From positions 1 to 52,442 of the forward strand of contig NZ_JAPEHZ010000011.1 in the NCBI RefSeq assembly GCF_028823685.1: DNA of 52,442 bases, written 5' to 3'. The translations under genes and the position numbers were made by a program. Origin of the DNA: Tenacibaculum sp. L6. Lineage in GTDB: Bacteria; Bacteroidota; Bacteroidia; Flavobacteriales; Flavobacteriaceae. The notes under the pieces are model-generated. The model saw only the letters and a list, made by a program, of their open reading frames with translations, searched no databases and was not told where the DNA came from. Positions 7,543 through 14,527 of this stretch are shown here, piece by piece; within the stretch, counting starts at the first letter, position 1, and the number at the start of each line of letters is the position of its first letter.

Positions 7543-8451
7543 CTACAGTCCTGTTTGCTCAACGCAAGCCTTGTTCATGTATCCTGCTTGACCAATAAAA
7601 CTAGCATTTCCAGAACCTTGTGCATCTTGTATAACAGAAGCATGATTATCTACACCAAACTGACTAATTAAACTTAAGTTAATACCAGTATCAGCCTTTT
7701 GATCAACGCAAGCTTCATTACCCCAACCTGTTTGCGCAATACCTGAAATATTTAGACCTCCATTTGACGATTGGTTTGTAGAAGCTACATTTCCGTTACC
7801 AAATTGAGCAATACCATCTATATTAAAGCTACCTCTTTGAACTTGCTTAGCTTTATTATGATCACCAATTTGTAAAATACCCGCTACACTTCCTGGTGCA
7901 CCATTAGTTCCCGTGCTTTGATCTTGATGAGCAAAGTTTCTTCTACCTGATTGTGCCACTATAGCCACGTTATTATCAAAACGTTGTTTTTGAATTGAAG
8001 TGTTCTGACGACCTGTTTGATAAGCATATGCTCTGTTATTTTCTGCCCAGCCTACACCCACATCTTGTTGCGCATAATTTTTATACCCAACTTGGTTAAC
8101 AAACCCTGAGTTATAATCACCATGTTGCTTAATGTCAGTTTCATTCTTTCTTCCTCTTTGATATACTGTAGCCTCATTTCCTAAGCCTCCAGAAAATCCT
8201 TGATTTTGACCATCTTGATCAATATTAGATAAGTTCCCCACTCCAGTTTGAACCACACTTGCATCATTCATATGCCCTGTTTGATCTACATAACTCGTGT
8301 TAATTGCTGCTCCTCTATCCCAATAAGAAGGTCCTACTTGAGGAACTGAACATCCAATACAATTCGCTTTAGGTGTTGGTAATGGATTGGCAAATTGCGC
8401 AAATACTGTTCCTGAAGCTAAAAAAATTGCTGCTAATAAAAAATTTTTCAT
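7543..8451 (-). CDS. csgA: Curli major fibre subunit (CsgA-type curlin repeat protein)
   Basis: A secreted 302-residue protein with signal peptide MKNFLLAAIFLASGTVFAQ. The mature chain has about 13 strict Q-x-G-x-x-N units (QTGHMN, QTGVGN, QRGRKN, QHGDYN, QVGYKN, QTGRQN, QSGRRN, QIGDHN, QRGSFN, QFGNGN, QTGWGN, QFGVDN, QAGYMN) plus degenerate ones, the curlin repeat that stacks into a beta-solenoid amyloid. E. coli CsgA is 151 aa with five repeats, so this fibre subunit is about twice as long. Four cysteines are present, including C31-I-G-C34 before the repeats. It is the first gene of the operon, and SVPQVG at 35-40 is shared with the CsgB-like protein. Confidence 0.9.
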   Translation of the reverse strand: MKNFLLAAIFLASGTVFAQFANPLPTPKANCIGCSVPQVGPSYWDRGAAINTSYVDQTGHMNDASVVQTGVGNLSNIDQDGQNQGFSGGLGNEATVYQRGRKNETDIKQHGDYNSGFVNQVGYKNYAQQDVGVGWAENNRAYAYQTGRQNTSIQKQRFDNNVAIVAQSGRRNFAHQDQSTGTNGAPGSVAGILQIGDHNKAKQVQRGSFNIDGIAQFGNGNVASTNQSSNGGLNISGIAQTGWGNEACVDQKADTGINLSLISQFGVDNHASVIQDAQGSGNASFIGQAGYMNKACVEQTGL

Positions 8452-8740
8452 AATTGATAATTTTAAAATACGTTGGTTAATTTTTAGTATAATCTATCTA
8501 CAACAAGCTTAGAAATATTAAAATACTTGTAATACAGAAGAGAATACTAAATAATAAGGGTAAAATAAAATTACGGGGTAAAATGTACTGTAGTTTTTAT
8601 AACCACAACTACATCCATCAGTTTAAAATAAAAACTGTAAAAAAACTATATATAGTTTGCGTGTTTAAACATAGCTAATGTACGATTTTTTTAGTTTCAA
8701 AAAACACGTTTAAAATCTCCCCCTACCAAAAAAAAAAAAA
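8452..8740 (-). promoter_or_regulatory. Upstream regulatory region of the curli operon
   Basis: No gene is seen between csgA and the tandem glnN terminators. The region holds a perfect 16-bp palindrome with half AAACTATA (8643-8658), two GGGTAAAAT direct repeats 18 bp apart (8559 and 8577), and an inverted repeat AGTTTTTAT / ATAAAAACT. No exact TAnnTTTG box was found on the minus strand, so the csgA promoter may depend on an activator or an alternative sigma factor. Confidence 0.4.
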
Positions 8741-8778
8741 AAAGCCGAAAAACACAGTATTAGTAATGTCTCGGCTTT
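8741..8778 (-). terminator. Terminator of glutamine synthetase III, distal copy
   Basis: Arms AAAGCCGA and TCGGCTTT enclose a 22-nt loop. On the minus-strand RNA the stem is followed by a run of about 16 U, encoded by A 8728-8743. It is one of two tandem terminators. Confidence 0.85.
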
Positions 8779-8806
8779 AATAAGTCAAAAAAAAAAAAAT
8801 ACTATT

Positions 8807-8827
8807 AAAAGGGAAAAAAACCCTTTT
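8807..8827 (-). terminator. Terminator of glutamine synthetase III, proximal copy
   Basis: AAAAGGG and CCCTTTT pair around a 7-nt homopolymer loop, with a 13-A run at 8787-8799 that becomes a U tract on the minus strand. It lies about 35 bp past the glnN stop. Confidence 0.7.
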
Positions 8828-8861
8828 TCTTAAACAGATTTCCTTTTACATAAATAAGGAT

Positions 8862-11042
8862 TTACCTCGTAAATAACAATTCTCTATACTTTGTTAAAGG
8901 CCAAAGATTATCGTCAACCATTAATTCTAATTTATCGCAGTGGTAACGAATTTCATCAAAATACGGTTTTACCTTATTGCAATACGCATCTGCATTTTTT
9001 TGTCCTTCTAGCTTATTCGCTTTTTTACGCTCTTCAATCATTTGTTCTACTTTAGAATTGATTTCAGCTATGTGAAGCGATATTTTTTGAATTAAATCGA
9101 TTTGCTCATTGGCATACTTTTCAAAGTTGTTTCCAAAAATCTCTTTTAATCCTCTTACATTTTCTATCAATGTATTTTGATATTGAATCGCAGTTGGTAT
9201 AATGTGATTTCTTGCAATATCTCCCAATACTCTACTTTCAATTTGAATCTTTTTTGAATATTCTTCTAACTCAATTTCATGACGAGCTTCTACTTCAACC
9301 TTATTCATTACTCCCATTTCTTCAAAAAGTGAAATGGCTTTTTTAGAAATACGTGCTTTTAATGCTTCCGGAGTAGTTTTATTGTTTGATAAACCTCGTT
9401 TTTTCGCTTCTTTCTCCCAAGCATCTCCATATCCATCTCCTTCAAATCGAATGTTTTTCGAAGCTTTAATATACTCTCTTAATACATTAAATATTGCTTC
9501 ATCTTTTTTAAGCTTCTTAGTATCAATTAATTTATCAACCTCTTCTTTAAACTCGTTTAACTGTCTTGCCATAATGGTATTTAACACCGTCATAGGACCC
9601 GCGCAGTTAGACCACGATCCTACAGCACGTAATTCAAATTTATTTCCTGTAAAAGCAAAAGGTGACGTTCTGTTTCTATCTGTATTATCTAATAAGATTT
9701 CAGGAATCTTACCTACGATATTTAATTTTAAATCCGTTTTCTCCTCTGGTGATAATTTTCCTTTAGTTACATTTTCTAACTCATCTAACACCTCAGATAA
9801 TTGTGTTCCGATGAATACTGAAATAATCGCAGGCGGTGCTTCATTAGCTCCTAAACGATGATCATTACTTGCACTTGCGATAGATGCTCTAATCAATTCT
9901 TCGTAATCATGAACTGCCTTAATTGAGTTCACAAAAAAGGTTAGGAACTGTAAGTTTTTCATCGGAGTTTTACCCGGACTCAATAAATTAACTCCTGTAT
10001 TGGTAGATAAACTCCAGTTGTTATGTTTTCCTGAACCATTGATTCCTGCAAATGGCTTTTCGTGAAATAGCACTTTGAATTTATGGCGTTGCGATACTTT
10101 TTCCATCACATCCATTAATAATGAATTGTGATCTACCGCTAAATTCGCTTCTTCAAAAATTGGTGCTAACTCAAACTGATTCGGTGCCACCTCATTATGA
10201 CGTGTTTTTACTGGTATTCCTAACAACATACATTCATGCTCTAAATCGCGCATAAAATTCAACACACGTGTTGGTATTGACCCAAAATAATGATCATCTA
10301 ATTGTTGTCCTTTTGCTGGAGCGTGCCCTAACAACGCTCTACCCGTCATCATAATATCAGGACGCGCTGCTGCCAAAGCCGTATCAATTAAAAAATATTC
10401 TTGCTCCCAACCTAAGGTTGCATTTACTTTTGTTACATTCTTATCAAAATACTTACAAACTGATGTTGCTGCAGTATCTACTGCTTGTAGCGCTCTTAAT
10501 AGCGGTGCTTTGTTATCTAAAGCTTCCCCTGTATACGCAACAAAAACTGTAGGAATACACAAAGTCGTACCATAAATAAACGCTGGAGATGTTGGATCCC
10601 AAGCTGTGTATCCACGAGCTTCAAATGTATTTCGGATTCCTCCATTAGGAAAACTAGAAGCATCTGGTTCTTGTTGTACTAACTGACCACCATCAAACTT
10701 TTCCATTGCACCACCATCAATAGTTTCAAAAAAGGCATCGTGCTTTTCAGCAGTTGATCCTGTTAAAGGCTGAAACCAATGTGTGTAATGCGTTGCTCCT
10801 TTAGATAAAGCCCAATCTTTCATACTCACAGCAATTTGATCTGCAGTTGCTCTATCTATCTTCGTTCCAAATTCAATTGCATCCATCACACTTTGGTATG
10901 CTTCTTTTGTCATATGTTGACGCATCGCCTGCTCGTTAAAAACGTTTTTGCCAAACAATTCCGAACGGCGTTCTTTTTCTTCTACAACGATAGGTTTTCT
11001 GTGTAAAACCTCTTGTAATGCATTGAATCTTAAAACTGACAT
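8862..11042 (-). CDS. glnN: Glutamine synthetase type III
   Basis: Makes glutamine from glutamate, ammonia and ATP in the cytoplasm. The 726-residue size and the long C-terminal helical region are typical of GSIII, which is about twice as long as GSII. Core motifs present are WEQEYFLID, RHNEVAPNQFELAPIFE, FHEKPFAGINGSGKHNNWS and NDHRLGANEAPP. I chose the Met of MSVLRFNALQEVLH because an ATG nine codons upstream (11069) is only 3 bp from a -7 box at 11072 and would lie at or before the transcription start. The gene is divergent from the type II enzyme, which suggests joint nitrogen control. Confidence 0.95.
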   Translation of the reverse strand: MSVLRFNALQEVLHRKPIVVEEKERRSELFGKNVFNEQAMRQHMTKEAYQSVMDAIEFGTKIDRATADQIAVSMKDWALSKGATHYTHWFQPLTGSTAEKHDAFFETIDGGAMEKFDGGQLVQQEPDASSFPNGGIRNTFEARGYTAWDPTSPAFIYGTTLCIPTVFVAYTGEALDNKAPLLRALQAVDTAATSVCKYFDKNVTKVNATLGWEQEYFLIDTALAAARPDIMMTGRALLGHAPAKGQQLDDHYFGSIPTRVLNFMRDLEHECMLLGIPVKTRHNEVAPNQFELAPIFEEANLAVDHNSLLMDVMEKVSQRHKFKVLFHEKPFAGINGSGKHNNWSLSTNTGVNLLSPGKTPMKNLQFLTFFVNSIKAVHDYEELIRASIASASNDHRLGANEAPPAIISVFIGTQLSEVLDELENVTKGKLSPEEKTDLKLNIVGKIPEILLDNTDRNRTSPFAFTGNKFELRAVGSWSNCAGPMTVLNTIMARQLNEFKEEVDKLIDTKKLKKDEAIFNVLREYIKASKNIRFEGDGYGDAWEKEAKKRGLSNNKTTPEALKARISKKAISLFEEMGVMNKVEVEARHEIELEEYSKKIQIESRVLGDIARNHIIPTAIQYQNTLIENVRGLKEIFGNNFEKYANEQIDLIQKISLHIAEINSKVEQMIEERKKANKLEGQKNADAYCNKVKPYFDEIRYHCDKLELMVDDNLWPLTKYRELLFTR

Positions 11043-11071
11043 ATATAATAAGGTATAAAAGTTAAACATTT

Positions 11072-11079
11072 CAAAAGTA
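11072..11079 (-). promoter_or_regulatory. glnN promoter -7 box
   Basis: TACTTTTG on the minus strand matches TAnnTTTG. No TTG is found at the ideal 19-bp distance, which suits a regulated promoter. It supports the shorter glnN start. Confidence 0.5.
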
Positions 11080-11103
11080 CATAATTTTCACTTCAAAAAG
11101 AAA

Positions 11104-11146
11104 TACCCCTAAAAAAATAGGGGTTAAATTAACTTAAAGTTAATTT
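11104..11146. promoter_or_regulatory. Operator-like dyads between divergent glutamine synthetase genes
   Basis: Two inverted repeats lie side by side. The first has arms ACCCCTA (11105-11111) and TAGGGGT (11118-11124). The second is a perfect dyad with 10-bp arms AAATTAACTT and AAGTTAATTT (11126-11146) and a 1-bp centre. They sit directly upstream of both promoters, so a dimeric regulator could bind here; its identity is unknown. Confidence 0.5.
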
Positions 11147-11171
11147 TTAAATAAAAATACCCCATAAAATT

Positions 11172-11201
11172 TTGACAAAAAACAAAAAAACCTCACTTTT
11201 G
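11172..11201 (+). promoter_or_regulatory. glnA (type II) promoter
   Basis: TTG (11172-11174), a spacer of exactly 19 bp and CACTTTTG (11194-11201) match the Bacteroidetes consensus apart from C for T in the first -7 position. The CDS starts 40 bp downstream. Confidence 0.6.
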
Positions 11202-11240
11202 TACCGATTTTAATTCCATAACAACACAAAAACAAAAATC

Positions 11241-12251
11241 ATGAGTAAATCAAAATTAGAATACATTTGGTTAGATGGTCATGAACCAACTCAAAACATG
11301 CGTAGTAAAACTAAAATTGAAGAAAATTTTAGTGGGAAATTAGAAGACTGTTCAATGTGGTCTTTTGACGGAAGCTCTACTGAGCAAGCATCTGGCGGTG
11401 CCTCTGATTGTTTATTAAAACCTGTTGCTATTTATCCAGATCCTGCTAGAGAAAATGGATACTTAGTAATGTCTGAAGTTTTAAATGCAGACGGTACTCC
11501 GCACGAATCAAATGCTCGTGCTGCTATTGACGATGACAATAATGATTTTTGGTTCGGATTTGAACAAGAGTATTTCTTAATGGATACTAAAACTGATTTA
11601 CCTTTAGGTTTCCCTCGTGGTGGGTTTCCTGGACCTCAAGGAAAATATTACTGTTCTGTAGGTGGTCGTTACACTTGGGGAAGAGATTTTGTTGAAGAGC
11701 ATGCTGATTTATGTATTAAAGCTGGATTAAACTTCGAAGGAATTAATCAAGAGGTTGCTCCAGGTCAATGGGAATTCCAATTATTCGCAAAAGGAGCTAA
11801 GAAAGCTGGTGACGAAATTTGGGTAGCTCGTTATTTATTAGATCGTCTAACTGAAAAATACGGTTACTACATCGAATACCACCCTAAACCAATTAAAGGA
11901 GACTGGAATGGTTCTGGTATGCACGCTAACTTCTCTAACACTACTTTAAGAACTTGTGGTTCTAAAGAAACTTTTGAAGCTATTTGTGAAGCATTCAGAC
12001 CTGTTACCGAAAAACACATTGATGTTTATGGAGCTTATAATGATGAGCGTTTAACAGGATTGCACGAAACTGCTCACGTATCTGACTTTAGTTATGGTGT
12101 ATCAGATAGAGGAGCTTCAATCCGTATTCCTATCATCGCTGTTGAAAAAGGATGGAAAGGTTGGTTAGAAGACCGTCGTCCTGCTTCAAACGCTGATCCA
12201 TACAAAGTAGCTGGAAGAATTATCAAGACCGTAAAAGGCGCTAAGCTATAA
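11241..12251 (+). CDS. glnA: Glutamine synthetase type II (eukaryote-like, beta-grasp)
   Basis: A second ammonia-assimilating glutamine synthetase, of the short GSII class. The 336 residues contain MWSFDGSSTEQASG, FGFEQEYFLMD, NFEGINQEVAPGQWEFQ, GDWNGSGMHANFS and RGASIRIPI, the beta-grasp and catalytic-barrel signatures of GSII. It lacks the adenylylation region of GSI. It is divergent from type III with a 198-bp shared control region, and is followed at once by a strong terminator, so it is monocistronic. Which enzyme works under which nitrogen supply cannot be told from sequence. Confidence 0.96.
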   Translation: MSKSKLEYIWLDGHEPTQNMRSKTKIEENFSGKLEDCSMWSFDGSSTEQASGGASDCLLKPVAIYPDPARENGYLVMSEVLNADGTPHESNARAAIDDDNNDFWFGFEQEYFLMDTKTDLPLGFPRGGFPGPQGKYYCSVGGRYTWGRDFVEEHADLCIKAGLNFEGINQEVAPGQWEFQLFAKGAKKAGDEIWVARYLLDRLTEKYGYYIEYHPKPIKGDWNGSGMHANFSNTTLRTCGSKETFEAICEAFRPVTEKHIDVYGAYNDERLTGLHETAHVSDFSYGVSDRGASIRIPIIAVEKGWKGWLEDRRPASNADPYKVAGRIIKTVKGAKL

Positions 12252-12285
12252 TTAACACACACCAACAACACAACTAACTAAAAAA

Positions 12286-12316
12286 AGCCGCTTTTAAGCG
12301 GCTCGGGCTTTTTTAT
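12286..12316 (+). terminator. glnA terminator
   Basis: AGCCGCTT (12286-12293) pairs with AAGCGGCT (12296-12303) and is followed by CGGGC and a T6 tract. It lies 35 bp after the stop and faces the end of the exchanger gene. Confidence 0.8.
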
Positions 12317-12330
12317 ACATTTCTTTATTT

Positions 12331-13272
12331 CTAAGAGATTGTTAAGTATACAAAAACAGCGTAAGACGCTAGCAATAAAACTCCATCTCTCCATCCTAAA
12401 CGCAATCCTTTAGGAATAAACACTAAAGGTAATATTGCAAACGAAATACCTAACATCCAATAAATATCATTGTTAATTAAACTATAAGCATCTGGCTTTA
12501 CTTCTACTGGAGTAATCATTGCGGTGATCCCTAATACAGCTAAAATATTAAACACATTAGATCCTACTAAGTTACCCAACGATATCGCTTTCTCCTTCTT
12601 TAATACTGCAATAATTGATGCTGCCAACTCAGGAACACTTGTTCCTACAGAAACAACTGTAACTCCAATAATCGCATCACTCACTCCAAAATGTTGTGCC
12701 ATAGCTACCGAACCATTAATCAACAATTCTGAACCACCCCATAAACCTAAACCTCCAATAGCTAAAAACAATGCTATTTTATACAATGGTAACTCCTCAT
12801 CATCCTCTGGCATTTCATCAACAACTGCTTGTTTTTGAAAACGTAAAAGGTAAATTAAAAAAGCAATAAGCGTTGTAAATAAAATTACTCCTTCATAAAA
12901 TTGAATTGTTTTATCATTTACAATAAAAAAATACAACATAGCCGAAGCAATCATCATTACTGGCCAATCTGTTTTATAAAAACTCTTTTCTACATCAATA
13001 GATGATAATATTACCGTAATTGCCAATACCAAACCTAAGTTTGCAATATTTGATCCAATTACATTTCCTACGGCCAACCCAGTAGCACCATCTAAAGCTG
13101 ATTTTACACTTACTATTAATTCAGGTGCTGAAGTAGCAAATGAAACTATCGTCATACCTATTACAATTTTTGGTATATGCAGTTTAAGTGACAATCCTAC
13201 AGCTGCTTTTAACAGCCAATTCCCTCCTAAAACCAACAATGTTAAACCAATAATAATGTATAAAATGCTCAT
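12331..13272 (-). CDS. Calcium/sodium antiporter (CaCA family, YrbG-like)
   Basis: An inner-membrane exchanger expected to move Ca2+ against Na+ or H+. The protein of about 313 residues has ten hydrophobic segments and the two inverted alpha-repeats: GMTIVSFATSAPELIVS with GNVIGSNIANLGLVL in the first half, and GVTVVSVGTSVPELAASI with GNLVGSNVFNILAVLG in the second. A short acidic loop (MPEDDEELP) separates the halves on the inside. I chose the Met of MSILYIIIGLTLLVLGG; the ATG 12 codons upstream would add a charged, non-conserved leader. Ion specificity is inferred from the family. Confidence 0.9.
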   Translation of the reverse strand: MSILYIIIGLTLLVLGGNWLLKAAVGLSLKLHIPKIVIGMTIVSFATSAPELIVSVKSALDGATGLAVGNVIGSNIANLGLVLAITVILSSIDVEKSFYKTDWPVMMIASAMLYFFIVNDKTIQFYEGVILFTTLIAFLIYLLRFQKQAVVDEMPEDDEELPLYKIALFLAIGGLGLWGGSELLINGSVAMAQHFGVSDAIIGVTVVSVGTSVPELAASIIAVLKKEKAISLGNLVGSNVFNILAVLGITAMITPVEVKPDAYSLINNDIYWMLGISFAILPLVFIPKGLRLGWRDGVLLLASYAVFVYLTIS

Positions 13273-13351
13273 AAAATATTTTTTGGGCGAAGATAAGATT
13301 TTTAGCAAGCAAATATGAAAACAAATTCAGCGACTACCTCTAAGAAAAATG

Positions 13352-14438
13352 TTAATTAACAGTCTTTCTTAATCGTTTAGTTTTTGAACTATAAACCTTA
13401 AATCCTGTAATTAATAAAACTAAAGGGACTAAACCTGATATAAACACGAGAATTCTACCTAATACTCCTGCTATTTCCCCTATATGAATTGGATAAAATT
13501 GAGCTGCTATCCGATTATTATTTGGATCAAAATCAAAACTTGACAGTGTTCGTAATTCACCATGTTGATTTAGCTCCATTTCTTTTGTTCTTCTAAATCC
13601 TGCTTTGATAAATCGATCTTTTATATACCTAAGTTTATAAACTCCTAAACTATCTTTTGGATAATAAATAGCTCTTAAAGCATATTCTCCATCAGTTTGT
13701 AGCATTGCCTCTTCTAATAAAAAAATCTTTTCTTTCTTGTTTTGCTTTTTCATTCAAGGCTATTTTATCAGAAGTATTGAAAATAGACAAAGCTGACTTA
13801 TAGGTTTTATGAAACGTGAAGTAACCTCCTGTAAATGCAATTATCATTAATGGCAACAAAAAATAAATTCCGAATACTTTATGTAAATTGAAATGAAAGC
13901 GTTTCTTTCTAGGCTTCCACTTCATCGTGAACCCTTTTGACAGGTTATTTTTATATGCTTTCCACCACATATAAAACCCTGTTGTTAACAAGAAGAAACA
14001 GAACAACAAAGCACTTGCACCTATAATATACTTACCTATTGTAGGTATTCCTAATGTACGATGTAACTTCAGAAGTGTTTCAAAAAACTGTATTGACACC
14101 GATTTTTCACCTAAAAAAACTCTAGTTTTAGGGTGATAATACAATGTTTTTCCGTTTTTATAATTTATTGAAATTGTTTGCTGCTCTCTATAAGGCAAAA
14201 AAACTTTACTTACTTCTCCCTCATTCTGAGTAGCTAAAAAATATGCAGAGTTTAAAATTGTTTTTTCTTTTATTTTAGAAAAATTTTCAACCTTTAATAA
14301 TTTCGGATTCAGCATTGAAGTTATTTCAGGTTGCCAGACATACAATGTCCCTGTTAAACCTGAAAACGATGCAATAATCCCGCAGCTAAGACCTAGCCAT
14401 AAGTGTATTTTCCAAATTATTTTATGTATTTGCTGCAA
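13352..14438 (-). pseudogene. PepSY-associated TM protein, frameshifted at a T7 run
   Basis: Two overlapping reading frames (14438-13692 and 13753-13352) together make one PepSY_TM protein of about 360 residues, the normal length. The first frame starts IWKIHLWLGLSCG with an N-terminal helix, a periplasmic PepSY region and FYMWWKAYK, then a third helix at LHKVFGIYFLLPLMIIAFTGG. It ends in a frame-shifted tail. The second frame supplies the rest (LLEEAMLQTDGEYALRAI, HIGEIAGVLGRI and a last helix). Removing one T from the seven-T run (13719-13725) joins them as ERKDFLLEEAML. These proteins act with siderophore receptors in periplasmic iron reduction or release. The break could be a mutation, phase variation or a base-calling error. 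Confidence 0.75.
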
Positions 14439-14456
14439 TTGATATCTTTTATTTTT

Positions 14457-14493
14457 AAAACCCAGAGCCTAAAATAAAATAGACACTGGGTTT
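14457..14493 (-). terminator. Hairpin between the TonB receptor and PepSY genes
   Basis: AAACCCAG and CTGGGTTT form the stem, with a T-rich tail on the minus strand. It can end the receptor transcript. The PepSY -7 box (14503-14510) lies upstream of it, so the hairpin is also in the PepSY leader. Confidence 0.6.
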
Positions 14494-14502
14494 ATAATTT
14501 TG

Positions 14503-14510
14503 CAAATGTA
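14503..14510 (-). promoter_or_regulatory. Candidate -7 box for the PepSY gene
   Basis: TACATTTG on the minus strand fits TAnnTTTG, 65 bp upstream of the PepSY start. No TTG is present at the ideal distance. Confidence 0.4.
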
Positions 14511-14527
14511 AGATGTTATTAACTCTC

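Noticed and set aside
7543..8451. Regular repeats that could be taken for a CRISPR or VNTR array
   Set aside because: The periodicity is at protein level (Q-x-G-x-x-N curlin units); the DNA repeats are too diverged for CRISPR.
9334..9861. Plus-strand frame of 175 codons opposite glutamine synthetase III
   Set aside because: It is antisense to conserved catalytic sequence, with no recognisable motif and no promoter.
12286..12316. Riboswitch or attenuator for glnA
   Set aside because: The structure is downstream of the gene and has the form of a simple intrinsic terminator.
13352..13753. Independent small gene translated from the ATG at 13753
   Set aside because: Its first residues overlap the PepSY frame, and the rest is the missing C-terminal part of that protein.
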